Assembly (NCBI RefSeq): GCF_002007205.1
Contig: NZ_LAZS01000014.1
Coordinates: 248,001 to 312,000, forward strand
Direction: 5' to 3'
Source of the DNA: Ensifer adhaerens
GTDB lineage: Bacteria > Pseudomonadota > Alphaproteobacteria > Rhizobiales > Rhizobiaceae
DNA: 64,000 nt
Shown: one piece after another, positions 37,373 to 46,035 of the stretch
How the letters are laid out: each line of letters opens with the position of its first letter
Numbering within the stretch: the first letter of the stretch is position 1
Program-made: the position numbers and the translations under genes
Notes under the pieces: model-generated
The model's database searches: none
Seen by the model: the letters and a program-made list of their open reading frames with translations, nothing else
Told to the model about the DNA's origin: nothing

Positions 37373-38557
37373 CTAATGCCCCTTCGCGTGGTCCGCATGC
37401 ACGGCATGATGCGACAGCAGCAGCACGACGATGAAGAGCACCGGCACCGAGGCGAAGATGATGGCAAAGCCGGTATGCTCGGCAACGAAACCGATCAGCG
37501 ACGGGGCGAACAGCATGCCGGAATAGCCCATGAAGGTCGCGACCGAGAGGGCGATGCCCGGCTGCAGGCCCGGCATGTTGCCAGCCGCAGAGAAGGCGAT
37601 CGGCACCATGTTGGAGATGCCGATGCCGGCGATCGCAAAGCCGAGGATGGCGACATAAGCATTCGGCGCCGTTCCCGCGATGATCATGCCGACGAGTGCC
37701 GTGACCGTGCAGATGCGGAGCGTCCGTTTGGCGCCGAAGCGGTCCCGCACGAAATCGCCGGCAAAACGCATGGTCGCCATGGTGGCGGAGAAGGCGGCAA
37801 AGCCGAAGCCGGAAAGCTCAACGGAGGCGCCGAGTTCGTTGCGCAGATAAAGCGCACCCCAGTCGAGCACCGTGCCTTCGGGCACCATCGAGAACAGCGC
37901 CATGATGCCGATCAGCCAGGGAAGCGGTGTCATCGGCAGGCGCAGCTTTTCCTTGGCGGCGCCCGGATGCGGCTTGTCGGCCAGGATCATCGGCCAAGCG
38001 GCGACGATCAATACCAGGCAGACCGCCGTGACGACGAGGACATGCGGCAGCACGCCGAAGCGGGCCATGAGGAAGCCGCCGATACCGGCACCGATCAGAC
38101 CGCCGAGGCTCCAATAGGCATGGCAGGACGACATGATCGCCCGGCGCATCGATTTTTCGACCTCGACCGCATTGGCGTTCATCGCGACGTCCATCGCGCC
38201 GGCAAAACCGCCAAGCAGGAACATGGCGACGGCCGCCGTCCAGACATCAGGGACAAGCGTCAGGAGCAGAAGCAACGGCGACAGGATGATGGCGGTGACC
38301 TTGACCACCTTCTGCGAGCCCACACGGGCGATATAGCCGCCAGCAATCGGCATGAGCACCAGCGAGCCGATACCGAACATCAGGATCAACAGGCCGAGCA
38401 CGCTTTCGCTGATGCCGAGCCGGTCCTTGAATTCGGGGATCTTCGGCGCCCAGCTGCCGATGACGAAGCCGTTCAATAGGAAGAGCAGCGAAACCGCCAG
38501 CCGGTTGCGGGTCATGTAGCCCTGGCGGACGGTCGCGGAAGGAGAACGTTGGTCCAT
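37373..38557 (-). CDS. MFS transporter (YbjJ/fucose-permease-like group)
   Basis: The 394-residue protein has 12 hydrophobic segments, starting TRNRLAVSLLFLLNGFVIGS followed by WAPKIPEFKDRLGISES, which is typical of an MFS subgroup often annotated as YbjJ-like. The substrate is unknown. AGAGG 8 nt before the ATG at 38557 sets the start; the frame opens 11 codons earlier. It is the last gene of a DeoR-VOC-MFS operon, so the DeoR regulator may control it in response to a sugar or related metabolite. Confidence 0.85.
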   Translation of the reverse strand: MDQRSPSATVRQGYMTRNRLAVSLLFLLNGFVIGSWAPKIPEFKDRLGISESVLGLLILMFGIGSLVLMPIAGGYIARVGSQKVVKVTAIILSPLLLLLTLVPDVWTAAVAMFLLGGFAGAMDVAMNANAVEVEKSMRRAIMSSCHAYWSLGGLIGAGIGGFLMARFGVLPHVLVVTAVCLVLIVAAWPMILADKPHPGAAKEKLRLPMTPLPWLIGIMALFSMVPEGTVLDWGALYLRNELGASVELSGFGFAAFSATMATMRFAGDFVRDRFGAKRTLRICTVTALVGMIIAGTAPNAYVAILGFAIAGIGISNMVPIAFSAAGNMPGLQPGIALSVATFMGYSGMLFAPSLIGFVAEHTGFAIIFASVPVLFIVVLLLSHHAVHADHAKGH

Positions 38558-38586
38558 GGTCTTGCCTCTGTGCCGGGTCGCCCGGC

Positions 38587-38973
38587 TCAAATTGTGATTT
38601 CGATCAGATTTCCATCGGGGTCGCGAACAACAGCCTCGTAGAAGCCGTCACCGGTCCATCGCGGTTTTGCGACCAGAATGCCCTCGGCCTCGGCGCGGGC
38701 CGCCATCGCCTCGACTGCCTGCTCGCTGCCGAGCGACAGCGCCACATGCGCAAGGCCGGTTCGCTCTTCGGCGGGATCGCCCGCCCCAACCCAGGGGCCT
38801 TCCATGATCTCGAATGCCGGCCCGTCGCCGAGTGTCAGGAACCGCGAACGAAAACCCGGACGCCGTCGGCTTTCATAGATCTCGCCGGCTTCGGCGCCGA
38901 AGAACGCCGACCAGAACTGGGCGATCGCCTCGAGGTCCCGGGTCCAGAGCGCCACATGCGTAATCGTCGTCAT
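38587..38973 (-). CDS. VOC family (glyoxalase-like) protein
   Basis: The 128-residue protein is a single VOC unit: ITHVALWTRDLEAIAQFWSA at the start, LAHVALSLGSEQAVEAMAAR in the middle and YEAVVRDPDGNLIEITI at the end. The His and Glu residues at equivalent sites fit a metal-binding VOC fold. Activity is not deducible; glyoxalase, dioxygenase and antibiotic-binding proteins share this fold. Its ATG overlaps the DeoR stop by 4 nt, so translation is coupled. Confidence 0.85.
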   Translation of the reverse strand: MTTITHVALWTRDLEAIAQFWSAFFGAEAGEIYESRRRPGFRSRFLTLGDGPAFEIMEGPWVGAGDPAEERTGLAHVALSLGSEQAVEAMAARAEAEGILVAKPRWTGDGFYEAVVRDPDGNLIEITI

Positions 38974-39752
38974 TCGGCCTCTCCCGCCATCAGGATCTGT
39001 GCCCCCGCTGCCTCGAAGGCCGCGCGGTGCTCTGCCGGCGCATCCGCCTCGAGCAGCAGCGTCGCCTTGTCATTGATATCGACGACCCCGTGCGCGGCCG
39101 CCGTACCAAGCTTGTCGCTGGTGACGGCGACAACAAGGCGCTGGCTGCGCAAGGCAATCAGCCGCTTGAATTCCGCGTCTTCGAAATAGATCGCCGTCAG
39201 GCCCGCGGTCGCGTCGGCGCCGCAGGTGCCGAGAAAACAGAGATCGGGCCGGAGCAGTTCGGCATCGCGCTGCGCCCGCGCGCTGATCGCCGCACCGACG
39301 GCGCGGTTGAGCGGGCCGCCGAGCAGGATCAGATCGACACCCGGCTTCTCCATGAGTGCCGTCGCGATCAGCGGCGTATTGGTAACGACGGTGACCTGCA
39401 GCTCCGGCTCGATCAGCTGGGCAATGGCGAGATTGGTCGAACCGGCATCGAGGAACACGGTCATATCAGGCTTGATCAGCCCGACCGCCGTGCGCGCCAG
39501 CGCCGCCTTGCGTTCCGGCGCCATCGCCACGCGCTCGCTCAAGGTACTGTGGGCCGCCGGGGCGACCGGAAGTGCGCCGCCATAGACGCGCTCGCACAGT
39601 CCCGCCGCCGCCATTTCCCTAAGATCGCGGCGGATCGTATCCTCGGAAACGCTCAGCTCAGCCGCAAGGTCGGCAGCCAGCACCCGGCCATTGGCCTTCA
39701 ACCGCCCCTGGATCAGCGTCTTTCGCTCTCGAAGAAGGAGTTCGCCTGACAT
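38970..39752 (-). CDS. DeoR/GlpR family transcriptional regulator
   Basis: The 260-residue protein has the N-terminal HTH RVLAADLAAELSVSEDTIRR (residues about 23-42), the DeoR signature, and a C-terminal sugar-phosphate sensor domain (FLDAGSTNLAIAQLI, VVTNTPLIATALME). It probably represses its own operon (VOC and MFS genes) until a sugar phosphate binds. No Shine-Dalgarno is seen before the ATG, and GTGCAT repeats start 13 nt upstream, so the mRNA may be leaderless or have a very short leader. Confidence 0.9.
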   Translation of the reverse strand: MSGELLLRERKTLIQGRLKANGRVLAADLAAELSVSEDTIRRDLREMAAAGLCERVYGGALPVAPAAHSTLSERVAMAPERKAALARTAVGLIKPDMTVFLDAGSTNLAIAQLIEPELQVTVVTNTPLIATALMEKPGVDLILLGGPLNRAVGAAISARAQRDAELLRPDLCFLGTCGADATAGLTAIYFEDAEFKRLIALRSQRLVVAVTSDKLGTAAAHGVVDINDKATLLLEADAPAEHRAAFEAAGAQILMAGEAE

Positions 39753-39764
39753 TTTTGATCAACC

Positions 39765-39800
39765 GTGCATAAACGTGCATGAATCGCTATAAATGTGCAT
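39765..39800. promoter_or_regulatory. Helically phased GTGCAT direct repeats, probable DeoR operator
   Basis: GTGCAT occurs at 39765-39770, 39775-39780 and 39795-39800, i.e. spaced 10 and 20 bp, one face of the helix. The last two belong to 12-mers ATAAACGTGCAT and ATAAATGTGCAT exactly 20 bp apart. The site lies between the DeoR gene and the divergent binding-protein gene. Confidence 0.7.
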
Positions 39801-40026
39801 ATCAACTTTTGAAATCGTTTTCAAGTCGGCGCGGCGACCAAATCGGAGCAGGACGCGAATTCCGACAAACCGTGGCTTTTGCGCCCAACCGGTGCGATTT
39901 CGAGGAAAATTCTTCATCAAAACGCTCGGGAATTGGTGTTTTATACGCTCAGATCGCCGATTTTTTATGCGATTGTCCGCTCAATCCGGACGACGGGCCG
40001 GACCACAAAGAAGATGGAAAATCACG

Positions 40027-40800
40027 ATGAAACTCCTCCCCACGCTGTTTGCCGCCGCCCTGATGCAGGTTGCCGCGCTGTCCTCCGCTCATGCCGGTGA
40101 GAACCTCAATGCGATCAAGTCGGCAGGCGTCCTGAAGATCGGCACCGAGGGCACCTACGCGCCCTTCACCTATCACGATGCCTCCGGCGCGCTCGTCGGC
40201 TTCGACGTCGAGATCGGCCAGGCGGTTGCGGAGAAGCTCGGCGTCAAGGCCGAGTTCCTCGAAGGCAAGTGGGACGGCCTGATCGCCGGCCTCGACGCCA
40301 ACCGCTACGACACGGTCATCAACCAGGTCGGCATCACCGAGGAGCGCAAGAAGAAGTACGACTTCTCCAAGCCCTATATCGCGTCCAAGGCGGTGCTGAT
40401 CGTCAAGTCCGACAATGAGGAGATCAAGGGCTTCGCCGATCTCAAGGGCAAGAATTCCGCCCAGTCGCTGACCAGCAACTTCGGCAAGCTCGCGACCGCG
40501 TCCGGCGCCGAACTCGTCGGCACCGACGGCTTCGACCAGTCGATCCAGCTCGTTCTTACCGGCCGCGCCGATGCGACCATCAACGACAGCCTCTCCTTCC
40601 TCGACTTCAAGAAGAAGAAGCCCGACGCGCCGGTGAAGATCGCCGCCGAACAGGCCGACGCCGACTTCTCCGGCATCATCATCCGCAAGGGCGAACCGGA
40701 ACTGCTCGAAGCCATCAACAAGGCGCTCGTCGACATCAAGGCCGACGGCACCTACGACAAGATCTCGCAGAAGTACTTCGGCGCCGACGTCTCGAAGTAA
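40027..40800 (+). CDS. Polar amino acid ABC transporter substrate-binding protein (cystine-type)
   Basis: The 257-residue protein has a signal peptide (MKLLPTLFAAALMQVAALSS, cut near AHAGENL) and the SBP_bac_3 fold: GVLKIGTEGTYAPFTYHDAS, GFDVEIGQAVAEKLGVKAEF, ANRYDTVINQVGITEERKKK. This start region and ITEERKKKYDFS are typical of cystine-binding FliY/TcyA-like proteins, so L-cystine or a related amino acid is the best guess. The ATG at 40027 is chosen; the open frame upstream to 39793 has no ribosome-binding site. Confidence 0.88.
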   Translation: MKLLPTLFAAALMQVAALSSAHAGENLNAIKSAGVLKIGTEGTYAPFTYHDASGALVGFDVEIGQAVAEKLGVKAEFLEGKWDGLIAGLDANRYDTVINQVGITEERKKKYDFSKPYIASKAVLIVKSDNEEIKGFADLKGKNSAQSLTSNFGKLATASGAELVGTDGFDQSIQLVLTGRADATINDSLSFLDFKKKKPDAPVKIAAEQADADFSGIIIRKGEPELLEAINKALVDIKADGTYDKISQKYFGADVSK

Positions 40801-40847
40801 CTCCCGCAGCCGGCCGGTTTCTCCGCCGGCGGTTCTCGGCTATGAAA

Positions 40848-40886
40848 AGCGATCCGTTCCGGTCCCCGGGGCGGATCGCGCTTTTT
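40848..40886 (+). terminator. Intercistronic terminator-like attenuator
   Basis: AGCGATCCG (40848-40856) pairs with CGGATCGCGCT (40872-40882, two-base bulge), then TTTTT (40882-40886). It lies between the binding-protein stop and the permease start, with the permease ribosome-binding site right after the T-run. It probably lets only part of the transcripts continue. A second, smaller hairpin GCCGGC/GCCGGC is at 40809-40830. Confidence 0.65.
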
Positions 40887-40899
40887 GAAAGGCTCGCCC

Positions 40900-41580
40900 T
40901 TGACCACCTGGCTCCCATTGATGTTGGAATCCCTGCCGTCCCTGCTCTGGGCCGGCCTCACCTTTACCATCCCGCTGACGCTGCTTTCCTTCATCTTCGG
41001 CCTGATTCTCGGGCTCGTCACGGCCGTTGCCCGTCTGTTCGGGGCGGCACCGGTTGCCTTGATCGCGCGCTTTTACGTCTGGGTGATCCGCGGCACGCCG
41101 CTGCTCGTGCAGCTCTTCGTGATCTTCTACGGCCTGCCGAGCGCCGGCATCCTGCTCGACGCCTTCACGGCCGCCCTCATCGGCTTCTCGCTGAACGTCG
41201 GCGCCTATACGTCCGAGATCATTCGCGCCGTGATTTCTTCGGTCCCGCGCGGCCAATGGGAGGCCGCCTATTCGATCGGGATGAGCTGGAGCCAGGCCAT
41301 GCGCCGCACCATCCTGCCGCAGGCGACCCGCGTCGCCGTACCGCCGCTGTCGAACACCTTCATCTCGCTGGTGAAGGATACGTCACTCGCCGCCGCCATC
41401 ACCGTGCCCGAGATGTTCCAGACGGCGCAGCGCATCGTCGCCACCACCTACGAGCCGCTGATCCTCTATATCGAAGCGGCGCTGATCTATCTTGCCATGA
41501 GCTCCGTGCTCTCCGCCCTGCAGGTGCGGCTGGAGCGCCGTTTCGCCCGCTATGGCGGCTTCCTGGAGGCGCGCACGTGA
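40900..41580 (+). CDS. Polar amino acid ABC transporter permease
   Basis: A 226-residue permease of the HisM type with five or so membrane segments: LLWAGLTFTIPLTLLSFIFG, WVIRGTPLLVQLFVIFYGLP and the EAA loop EAAYSIGMSWSQAMRRTILP. I choose the TTG at 40900, with AAAGG 7 nt before; a TTG at 40885 would put the start inside the attenuator T-run. The ATG at 40921 would remove part of the first helix. It overlaps the ATPase gene by 4 nt. Confidence 0.9.
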   Translation: MTTWLPLMLESLPSLLWAGLTFTIPLTLLSFIFGLILGLVTAVARLFGAAPVALIARFYVWVIRGTPLLVQLFVIFYGLPSAGILLDAFTAALIGFSLNVGAYTSEIIRAVISSVPRGQWEAAYSIGMSWSQAMRRTILPQATRVAVPPLSNTFISLVKDTSLAAAITVPEMFQTAQRIVATTYEPLILYIEAALIYLAMSSVLSALQVRLERRFARYGGFLEART

Positions 41581-42338
41581 TCGAGCTTTCCCACATCGAA
41601 AAGCGCTTCGGCGACAATCTCGTGCTGAAGGATATTTCCGTTGCACTCGCCGAGGGCACCGTGACCGCACTGGTCGGCCCGTCCGGCGGCGGCAAGAGCA
41701 CGCTCTTGCGCTGCATCAATCTCCTGGAGATCCCGACCTCCGGAGCGATCAAGCTCGGCGACGAAAAGCTCGAATTTTCCCCCGGCCGCAAGATCGGCTG
41801 GGCGGCGATCCAGCGCCTGCGCCGGCAGACCGGCATGGTGTTCCAGAACTTCCAGCTCTTCCCGCACCAGACAGCACTCGGCAATGTCATGGAAGGCCTC
41901 GTCACCGTGCTGAAATGGCCGGCGGACAGGGCGAAGACCCGGGCAATGGAACTGCTCGAAAAGGTCGGCATGGCGCACAAGGCCGACGCCTGGCCGGCGA
42001 CGCTTTCGGGCGGCCAGCAGCAGCGGGTCGCGATCGCCCGTGCGCTTGCCCCCTCACCGCGCGTGCTTCTCTGCGACGAGCCCACCTCGGCGCTCGATCC
42101 GGAACTGGCCGAAGAAGTCGTCGAAGTCCTCAGCCGGCTTGCCCGCGAGGGCACAACCATGGTGATGGCGACGCATGATCTCCGGCTTGCCTCGCGCGTC
42201 GCCGACAAGGTGATCTTCCTCGACGGCGGCCTGATCGTCGAAAGCGGCGCGCCAAAGACGATCTTTTCGGCACCCGAGCGCGAGCGCACCAAGAAGTTCA
42301 TCGCTTCGCTCAGTGCCCCGCACGACTACGAGATCTGA
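41577..42338 (+). CDS. Polar amino acid ABC transporter ATP-binding protein
   Basis: The 253-residue ATPase starts GTG at 41577 (GTGA overlap with the permease stop). It has Walker A VGPSGGGKST (about 33-42), Q-loop TGMVFQNFQLFPHQTA, signature TLSGGQQQRVAIARAL and Walker B VLLCDEPTSALDPELA. The family is the amino acid importer class (GlnQ/HisP/TcyN). A 20-residue insert before the Q-loop (about 63-81, EKLEFSPGRKIGWAAIQRLR) is seen in cystine importers. Confidence 0.92.
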   Translation: MIELSHIEKRFGDNLVLKDISVALAEGTVTALVGPSGGGKSTLLRCINLLEIPTSGAIKLGDEKLEFSPGRKIGWAAIQRLRRQTGMVFQNFQLFPHQTALGNVMEGLVTVLKWPADRAKTRAMELLEKVGMAHKADAWPATLSGGQQQRVAIARALAPSPRVLLCDEPTSALDPELAEEVVEVLSRLAREGTTMVMATHDLRLASRVADKVIFLDGGLIVESGAPKTIFSAPERERTKKFIASLSAPHDYEI

Positions 42339-42399
42339 AGGGAAGTATTGGGAGGAGAAGCTGGCCTAGGCGCTAAGCAGCCGTCGTCTCGTCCGTCGC

Positions 42400-42434
42400 A
42401 AAACAAAAACGACCGGATTCGCATCCGGCCGTTT
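42400..42434 (-). terminator. Rho-independent terminator of pyc
   Basis: On the minus strand GGCCGGAT, loop GCGA, ATCCGGTC, then GTTTTTGTTTT. It lies about 25 nt after the pyc stop. It may also stop the rightward ABC operon weakly. Confidence 0.88.
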
Positions 42435-42457
42435 CTGTCTATCCGTGTGGCAAAAGC

Positions 42458-45400
42458 TTACGCGTCGAAGACGATCAGCAGGTCCTTGGCGTCGATCTGG
42501 TCACCGGCCCGCACCAGAACTTCGGCGACCGTGCCGTCCTTCTCGGCGTGCAGCGCCGTTTCCATCTTCATCGCCTCGATCGAAAGCAGCACGTCGCCGG
42601 CCTTGACCGACTGGCCGGCGGCAACGGCGACCGTCGAGATGACGCCCGGCATCGGTGCGCCGAGCTGGGCGGCATTGCCGCCTTCGGCCTTGCGGCGCAC
42701 GGCGCTGGTCGCACTGCGGTTGCGGTCCGGTACCTTGATCAGGCGCGGCTGGCCATTGAGTTCGAAGAACACCTTGACCATGCCCTTCTCGTCGGGCTCG
42801 CTCTTGGCCTGGTGCAGGATGACCAGCGACTTGCCCCTCTCGATTTCCGGCTGCAGTTCCTCGCCCGGTCCAAGCCCATAGAAATAGGCCGGTGTCGGCA
42901 GCACGCTGACTGGACCATAGGTGTCGGCCGCGACCGCGTAATCGGTGAAGACCTTCGGGTACATCAGATAGGAGGCAAACTCGAAGTCGTCGACCTTGCG
43001 CTCGAGCTTGTCCTCGATCGCCTTGCGCTCCGCATCGAGATCGGCCGGCGGCAGCAGCGAGCCGGGAACGGCGGTGTAGGCCTTCTCGCCCTTCAGCGCC
43101 TTCTTCTGCAGCGCTTCCGGCCAGCCGCCCGGAGGCTGACCGAGATCGCCCTTCAGCATCGAGACGACCGAATCCGGGAAGGCGATATCCTTGGCCGGGT
43201 TCTCGACGTCGGCAACCGTCAGGTCTTGCGAAACCATCATCAGCGCCATGTCGCCGACCACCTTGGAGGACGGTGTCACCTTGACGATATCGCCGAACAT
43301 CTGGTTGGCATCGGCATAGGCCTGGGCAACGCGGTGCCACTTGGTTTCCAGCCCGAGCGAACGGGCCTGTTCCTTGAGGTTGGTAAACTGACCGCCCGGC
43401 ATTTCGTGCAGGTAGACTTCCGACGCCGGTCCCTTGAGGTCGCTTTCGAAGGCAGCGTACTGGTAACGCACTGCTTCCCAATAGAAGGAGATGCGGCGGA
43501 TCCATTCGGGATCGAGGCCCGGATCACGCTCCGAGCCGCGCAGCGCCTCGACGATCGAGCCGAGGCAGGGCTGCGAGGTGTTGCCGGAGAGTGCGTCCAT
43601 CGCCGCATCGACCACATCGACGCCGCTATCGACGGCGGCAAGCACGGTTGCAGCCGCAATGCCCGAAGTGTCGTGCGTGTGGAAATGGATCGGCAGATCC
43701 GTCGCTTCGCGCAGCGCCTTGAAGAGCACGCGCGCGGCGGCCGGCTTCAACAGGCCCGCCATGTCCTTGACGGCGATCATGTGCGCGCCGGCCTTTTCGA
43801 GCTCGGCCGCCAATGCCGTGTAGTACTTGAGATCGTACTTCGGGCGGGCCGAGTTCAGGATGTCGCCGGTGTAGCAGATTGCCGCCTCGCAGATGCGGTT
43901 CTCTTCAGCAACGGCCTCCATCGACACGCGCATGTTGTCGACCCAGTTGAGGCAGTCGAAGACGCGGAAGACGTCAATACCGCCCTTCGCCGCCTGGCGC
44001 ACGAAGTACTTCACGACGTTGTCGGGGTAGTTCTTGTAGCCGACGCCGTTAGCGCCGCGCAAAAGCATCTGCAGCAGCAGGTTCGGCGCGTCCTCGCGAA
44101 TGCGGGCGAGACGATCCCACGGGTCCTCGGTGAGGAAGCGCATGGAAACGTCGAAGGTCGCACCACCCCAGCATTCCAGCGAGAAAAGCTGCGGCAATGC
44201 GCGGGCATAGGTGCCGGCGACACGGGCGATGTCATGCGTGCGCATGCGGGTGGCAAGCAGCGACTGATGGCCGTCGCGCATGGTCGTGTCGGTGAGGAAG
44301 ACCTGTTTTTCTGCGCGCACCCACTCGGCGAACTTCTTCGGGCCGAGCGCGTCGAGCTTCTGCTTGGTGCCGGCGGGGATGTCGCCCTGAATGAACGGCA
44401 CGACCGGCTTTGCCGCATCCGCCGGTGGCTTCGGGCGGCCCTTTGCCTCCGGATGACCGTTGACGGTGACGTCGGCGAGGTAAGTCAGGAGCTTCGTTGC
44501 ACGGTCCTGGCGCCTGACCTGCTGGAAGAGTTCCGGCGTCGTGTCGATGAAGCGGGTGGTGTAGGTGTTGTTTCGGAACTGCTCGTGGCCGATGATCGCC
44601 TCGAGGAAGGTGAGATTAGTCGCCACCCCGCGGATGCGGAATTCGCGCAGCGCCCGGTCCATGCGGCTGATCGCTTCTGCCGGCGTGCTGCCCGAAGCCG
44701 TGACCTTTACCAGCAGCGGGTCGTAATAGCGGGTGATGTAGGCACCGGTATAGGCCGTGCCGCCATCGAGCCGGATGCCGAAACCGGCCGCCGAGCGATA
44801 GCCGGTGATGCGGCCATAGTCGGGGATGAAGTTCTGTTCCGGATCTTCCGTGGTGATGCGGCACTGCAGCGCGTGGCCGTTGAGGCGGATGTCCGCCTGG
44901 TCAGGCACGCCCGATGCCGGCGTGCCGATCGCCTCGCCGTCGAGAATGTGGATCTGCGCCTTGACGATGTCGATGCCGGTCACCACTTCGGTGACGGTGT
45001 GCTCGACCTGGATGCGCGGGTTCACTTCGATGAAGTAGAACTTGCCGGTGTTGACATCCATCAGATACTCGACAGTGCCGGCGCCGATATAGTTGGTCGC
45101 CTTGGCGATCTTCAGCGAGTAGTTGGCCAGTTCCTGCCGCTGCGCATCGGAGAGGTAGGGCGCCGGCGCGCGCTCGACGACCTTCTGGTTGCGGCGCTGG
45201 ATGGAGCAGTCGCGCTCGAACAGATGCACGACATTGCCGTGGGTATCGCCAAGGATCTGGCTTTCGACGTGGCGGGCGCGCTCGACCAACTTTTCGAGAT
45301 AGACCTCGTCCTTGCCGAAGGCGGCCTTGGCCTCGCGCTTGGCTTCGGTGACCTCGCGGATCAGGTCCTTCGGGTCGCGAATGGCGCGCATGCCGCGACC

Positions 45401-45916
45401 GCCGCCGCCCCAGGAGGCCTTGAGCATGACCGGATAGCCGATCTCGGCGGCCAGGCGATGGATTTCCTTTTCGTCGTCCGGCAGCGGATCGGTGGCCGGC
45501 ACGACCGGAACGCCGACGGAAATGGCGAGGTTGCGCGCCGCCACCTTGTTGCCGAGCTGGCGCATCGTTGCCGGCCGCGGACCGATGAAGATGATGCCGG
45601 CGGCATCACAGGCATCGACAAATTCAGGGCTTTCCGAAAGCAGACCGTAGCCCGGATGAATGGCGTCGGCGCCCGAGAGCTTGGCGACGCGGATCACTTC
45701 CTCGATCGACAGGTAGCTTTCGATCGGCCCGAGGTCACGGGCCAGATGCGGACCGCGGCCGATCTGGTAGCTTTCGTCCGCCTTGAAGCGGTGCAGCGCC
45801 AGTTTGTCCTCTTCCGCCCATATCGCGACCGTTTTCAGACCGAGTTCGTTTGCAGCGCGAAAAACGCGGATGGCAATTTCAGAACGGTTGGCAACAAGGA
45901 TCTTCGAGATAGGCAA
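42458..45916 (-). CDS. pyc: Pyruvate carboxylase
   Basis: The 1152-residue protein has, in order, biotin carboxylase (ILVANRSEIAIRVFRAANEL to about 450, with ASWGGGGRGMR as ATP loop), carboxyltransferase (QVFLTDTTMRDGHQSLLATR from about 540; the metal and pyruvate-binding TTMRDGHQS) and a C-terminal biotin carrier domain with Lys1117 in EAMKMETALHAEKDG. It carboxylates pyruvate to oxaloacetate. The start is the TTG at 45916: GAGGAG lies 6 nt before it, and it yields MPISKILVANRSEIA, the known rhizobial N-terminus. The frame opens 14 codons earlier. Confidence 0.96.
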   Translation of the reverse strand: MPISKILVANRSEIAIRVFRAANELGLKTVAIWAEEDKLALHRFKADESYQIGRGPHLARDLGPIESYLSIEEVIRVAKLSGADAIHPGYGLLSESPEFVDACDAAGIIFIGPRPATMRQLGNKVAARNLAISVGVPVVPATDPLPDDEKEIHRLAAEIGYPVMLKASWGGGGRGMRAIRDPKDLIREVTEAKREAKAAFGKDEVYLEKLVERARHVESQILGDTHGNVVHLFERDCSIQRRNQKVVERAPAPYLSDAQRQELANYSLKIAKATNYIGAGTVEYLMDVNTGKFYFIEVNPRIQVEHTVTEVVTGIDIVKAQIHILDGEAIGTPASGVPDQADIRLNGHALQCRITTEDPEQNFIPDYGRITGYRSAAGFGIRLDGGTAYTGAYITRYYDPLLVKVTASGSTPAEAISRMDRALREFRIRGVATNLTFLEAIIGHEQFRNNTYTTRFIDTTPELFQQVRRQDRATKLLTYLADVTVNGHPEAKGRPKPPADAAKPVVPFIQGDIPAGTKQKLDALGPKKFAEWVRAEKQVFLTDTTMRDGHQSLLATRMRTHDIARVAGTYARALPQLFSLECWGGATFDVSMRFLTEDPWDRLARIREDAPNLLLQMLLRGANGVGYKNYPDNVVKYFVRQAAKGGIDVFRVFDCLNWVDNMRVSMEAVAEENRICEAAICYTGDILNSARPKYDLKYYTALAAELEKAGAHMIAVKDMAGLLKPAAARVLFKALREATDLPIHFHTHDTSGIAAATVLAAVDSGVDVVDAAMDALSGNTSQPCLGSIVEALRGSERDPGLDPEWIRRISFYWEAVRYQYAAFESDLKGPASEVYLHEMPGGQFTNLKEQARSLGLETKWHRVAQAYADANQMFGDIVKVTPSSKVVGDMALMMVSQDLTVADVENPAKDIAFPDSVVSMLKGDLGQPPGGWPEALQKKALKGEKAYTAVPGSLLPPADLDAERKAIEDKLERKVDDFEFASYLMYPKVFTDYAVAADTYGPVSVLPTPAYFYGLGPGEELQPEIERGKSLVILHQAKSEPDEKGMVKVFFELNGQPRLIKVPDRNRSATSAVRRKAEGGNAAQLGAPMPGVISTVAVAAGQSVKAGDVLLSIEAMKMETALHAEKDGTVAEVLVRAGDQIDAKDLLIVFDA

Positions 45917-46035
45917 GTCGGTCTCCTCAATGACTTGATATTGCGGGAAATGCTGCACCCGCGAAATAAAGTATTAGCGAGTCACCGGGCAGAGCGCAAT
46001 TTCAGATGCGACAGGAAACCGAATGCCTTTCGACT

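Noticed and set aside
39793-40026. N-terminal extension of the cystine-type binding protein from 39793
   Set aside because: The signal peptide starts at 40027; the extension would precede it and lies in a regulatory region without a ribosome-binding site.
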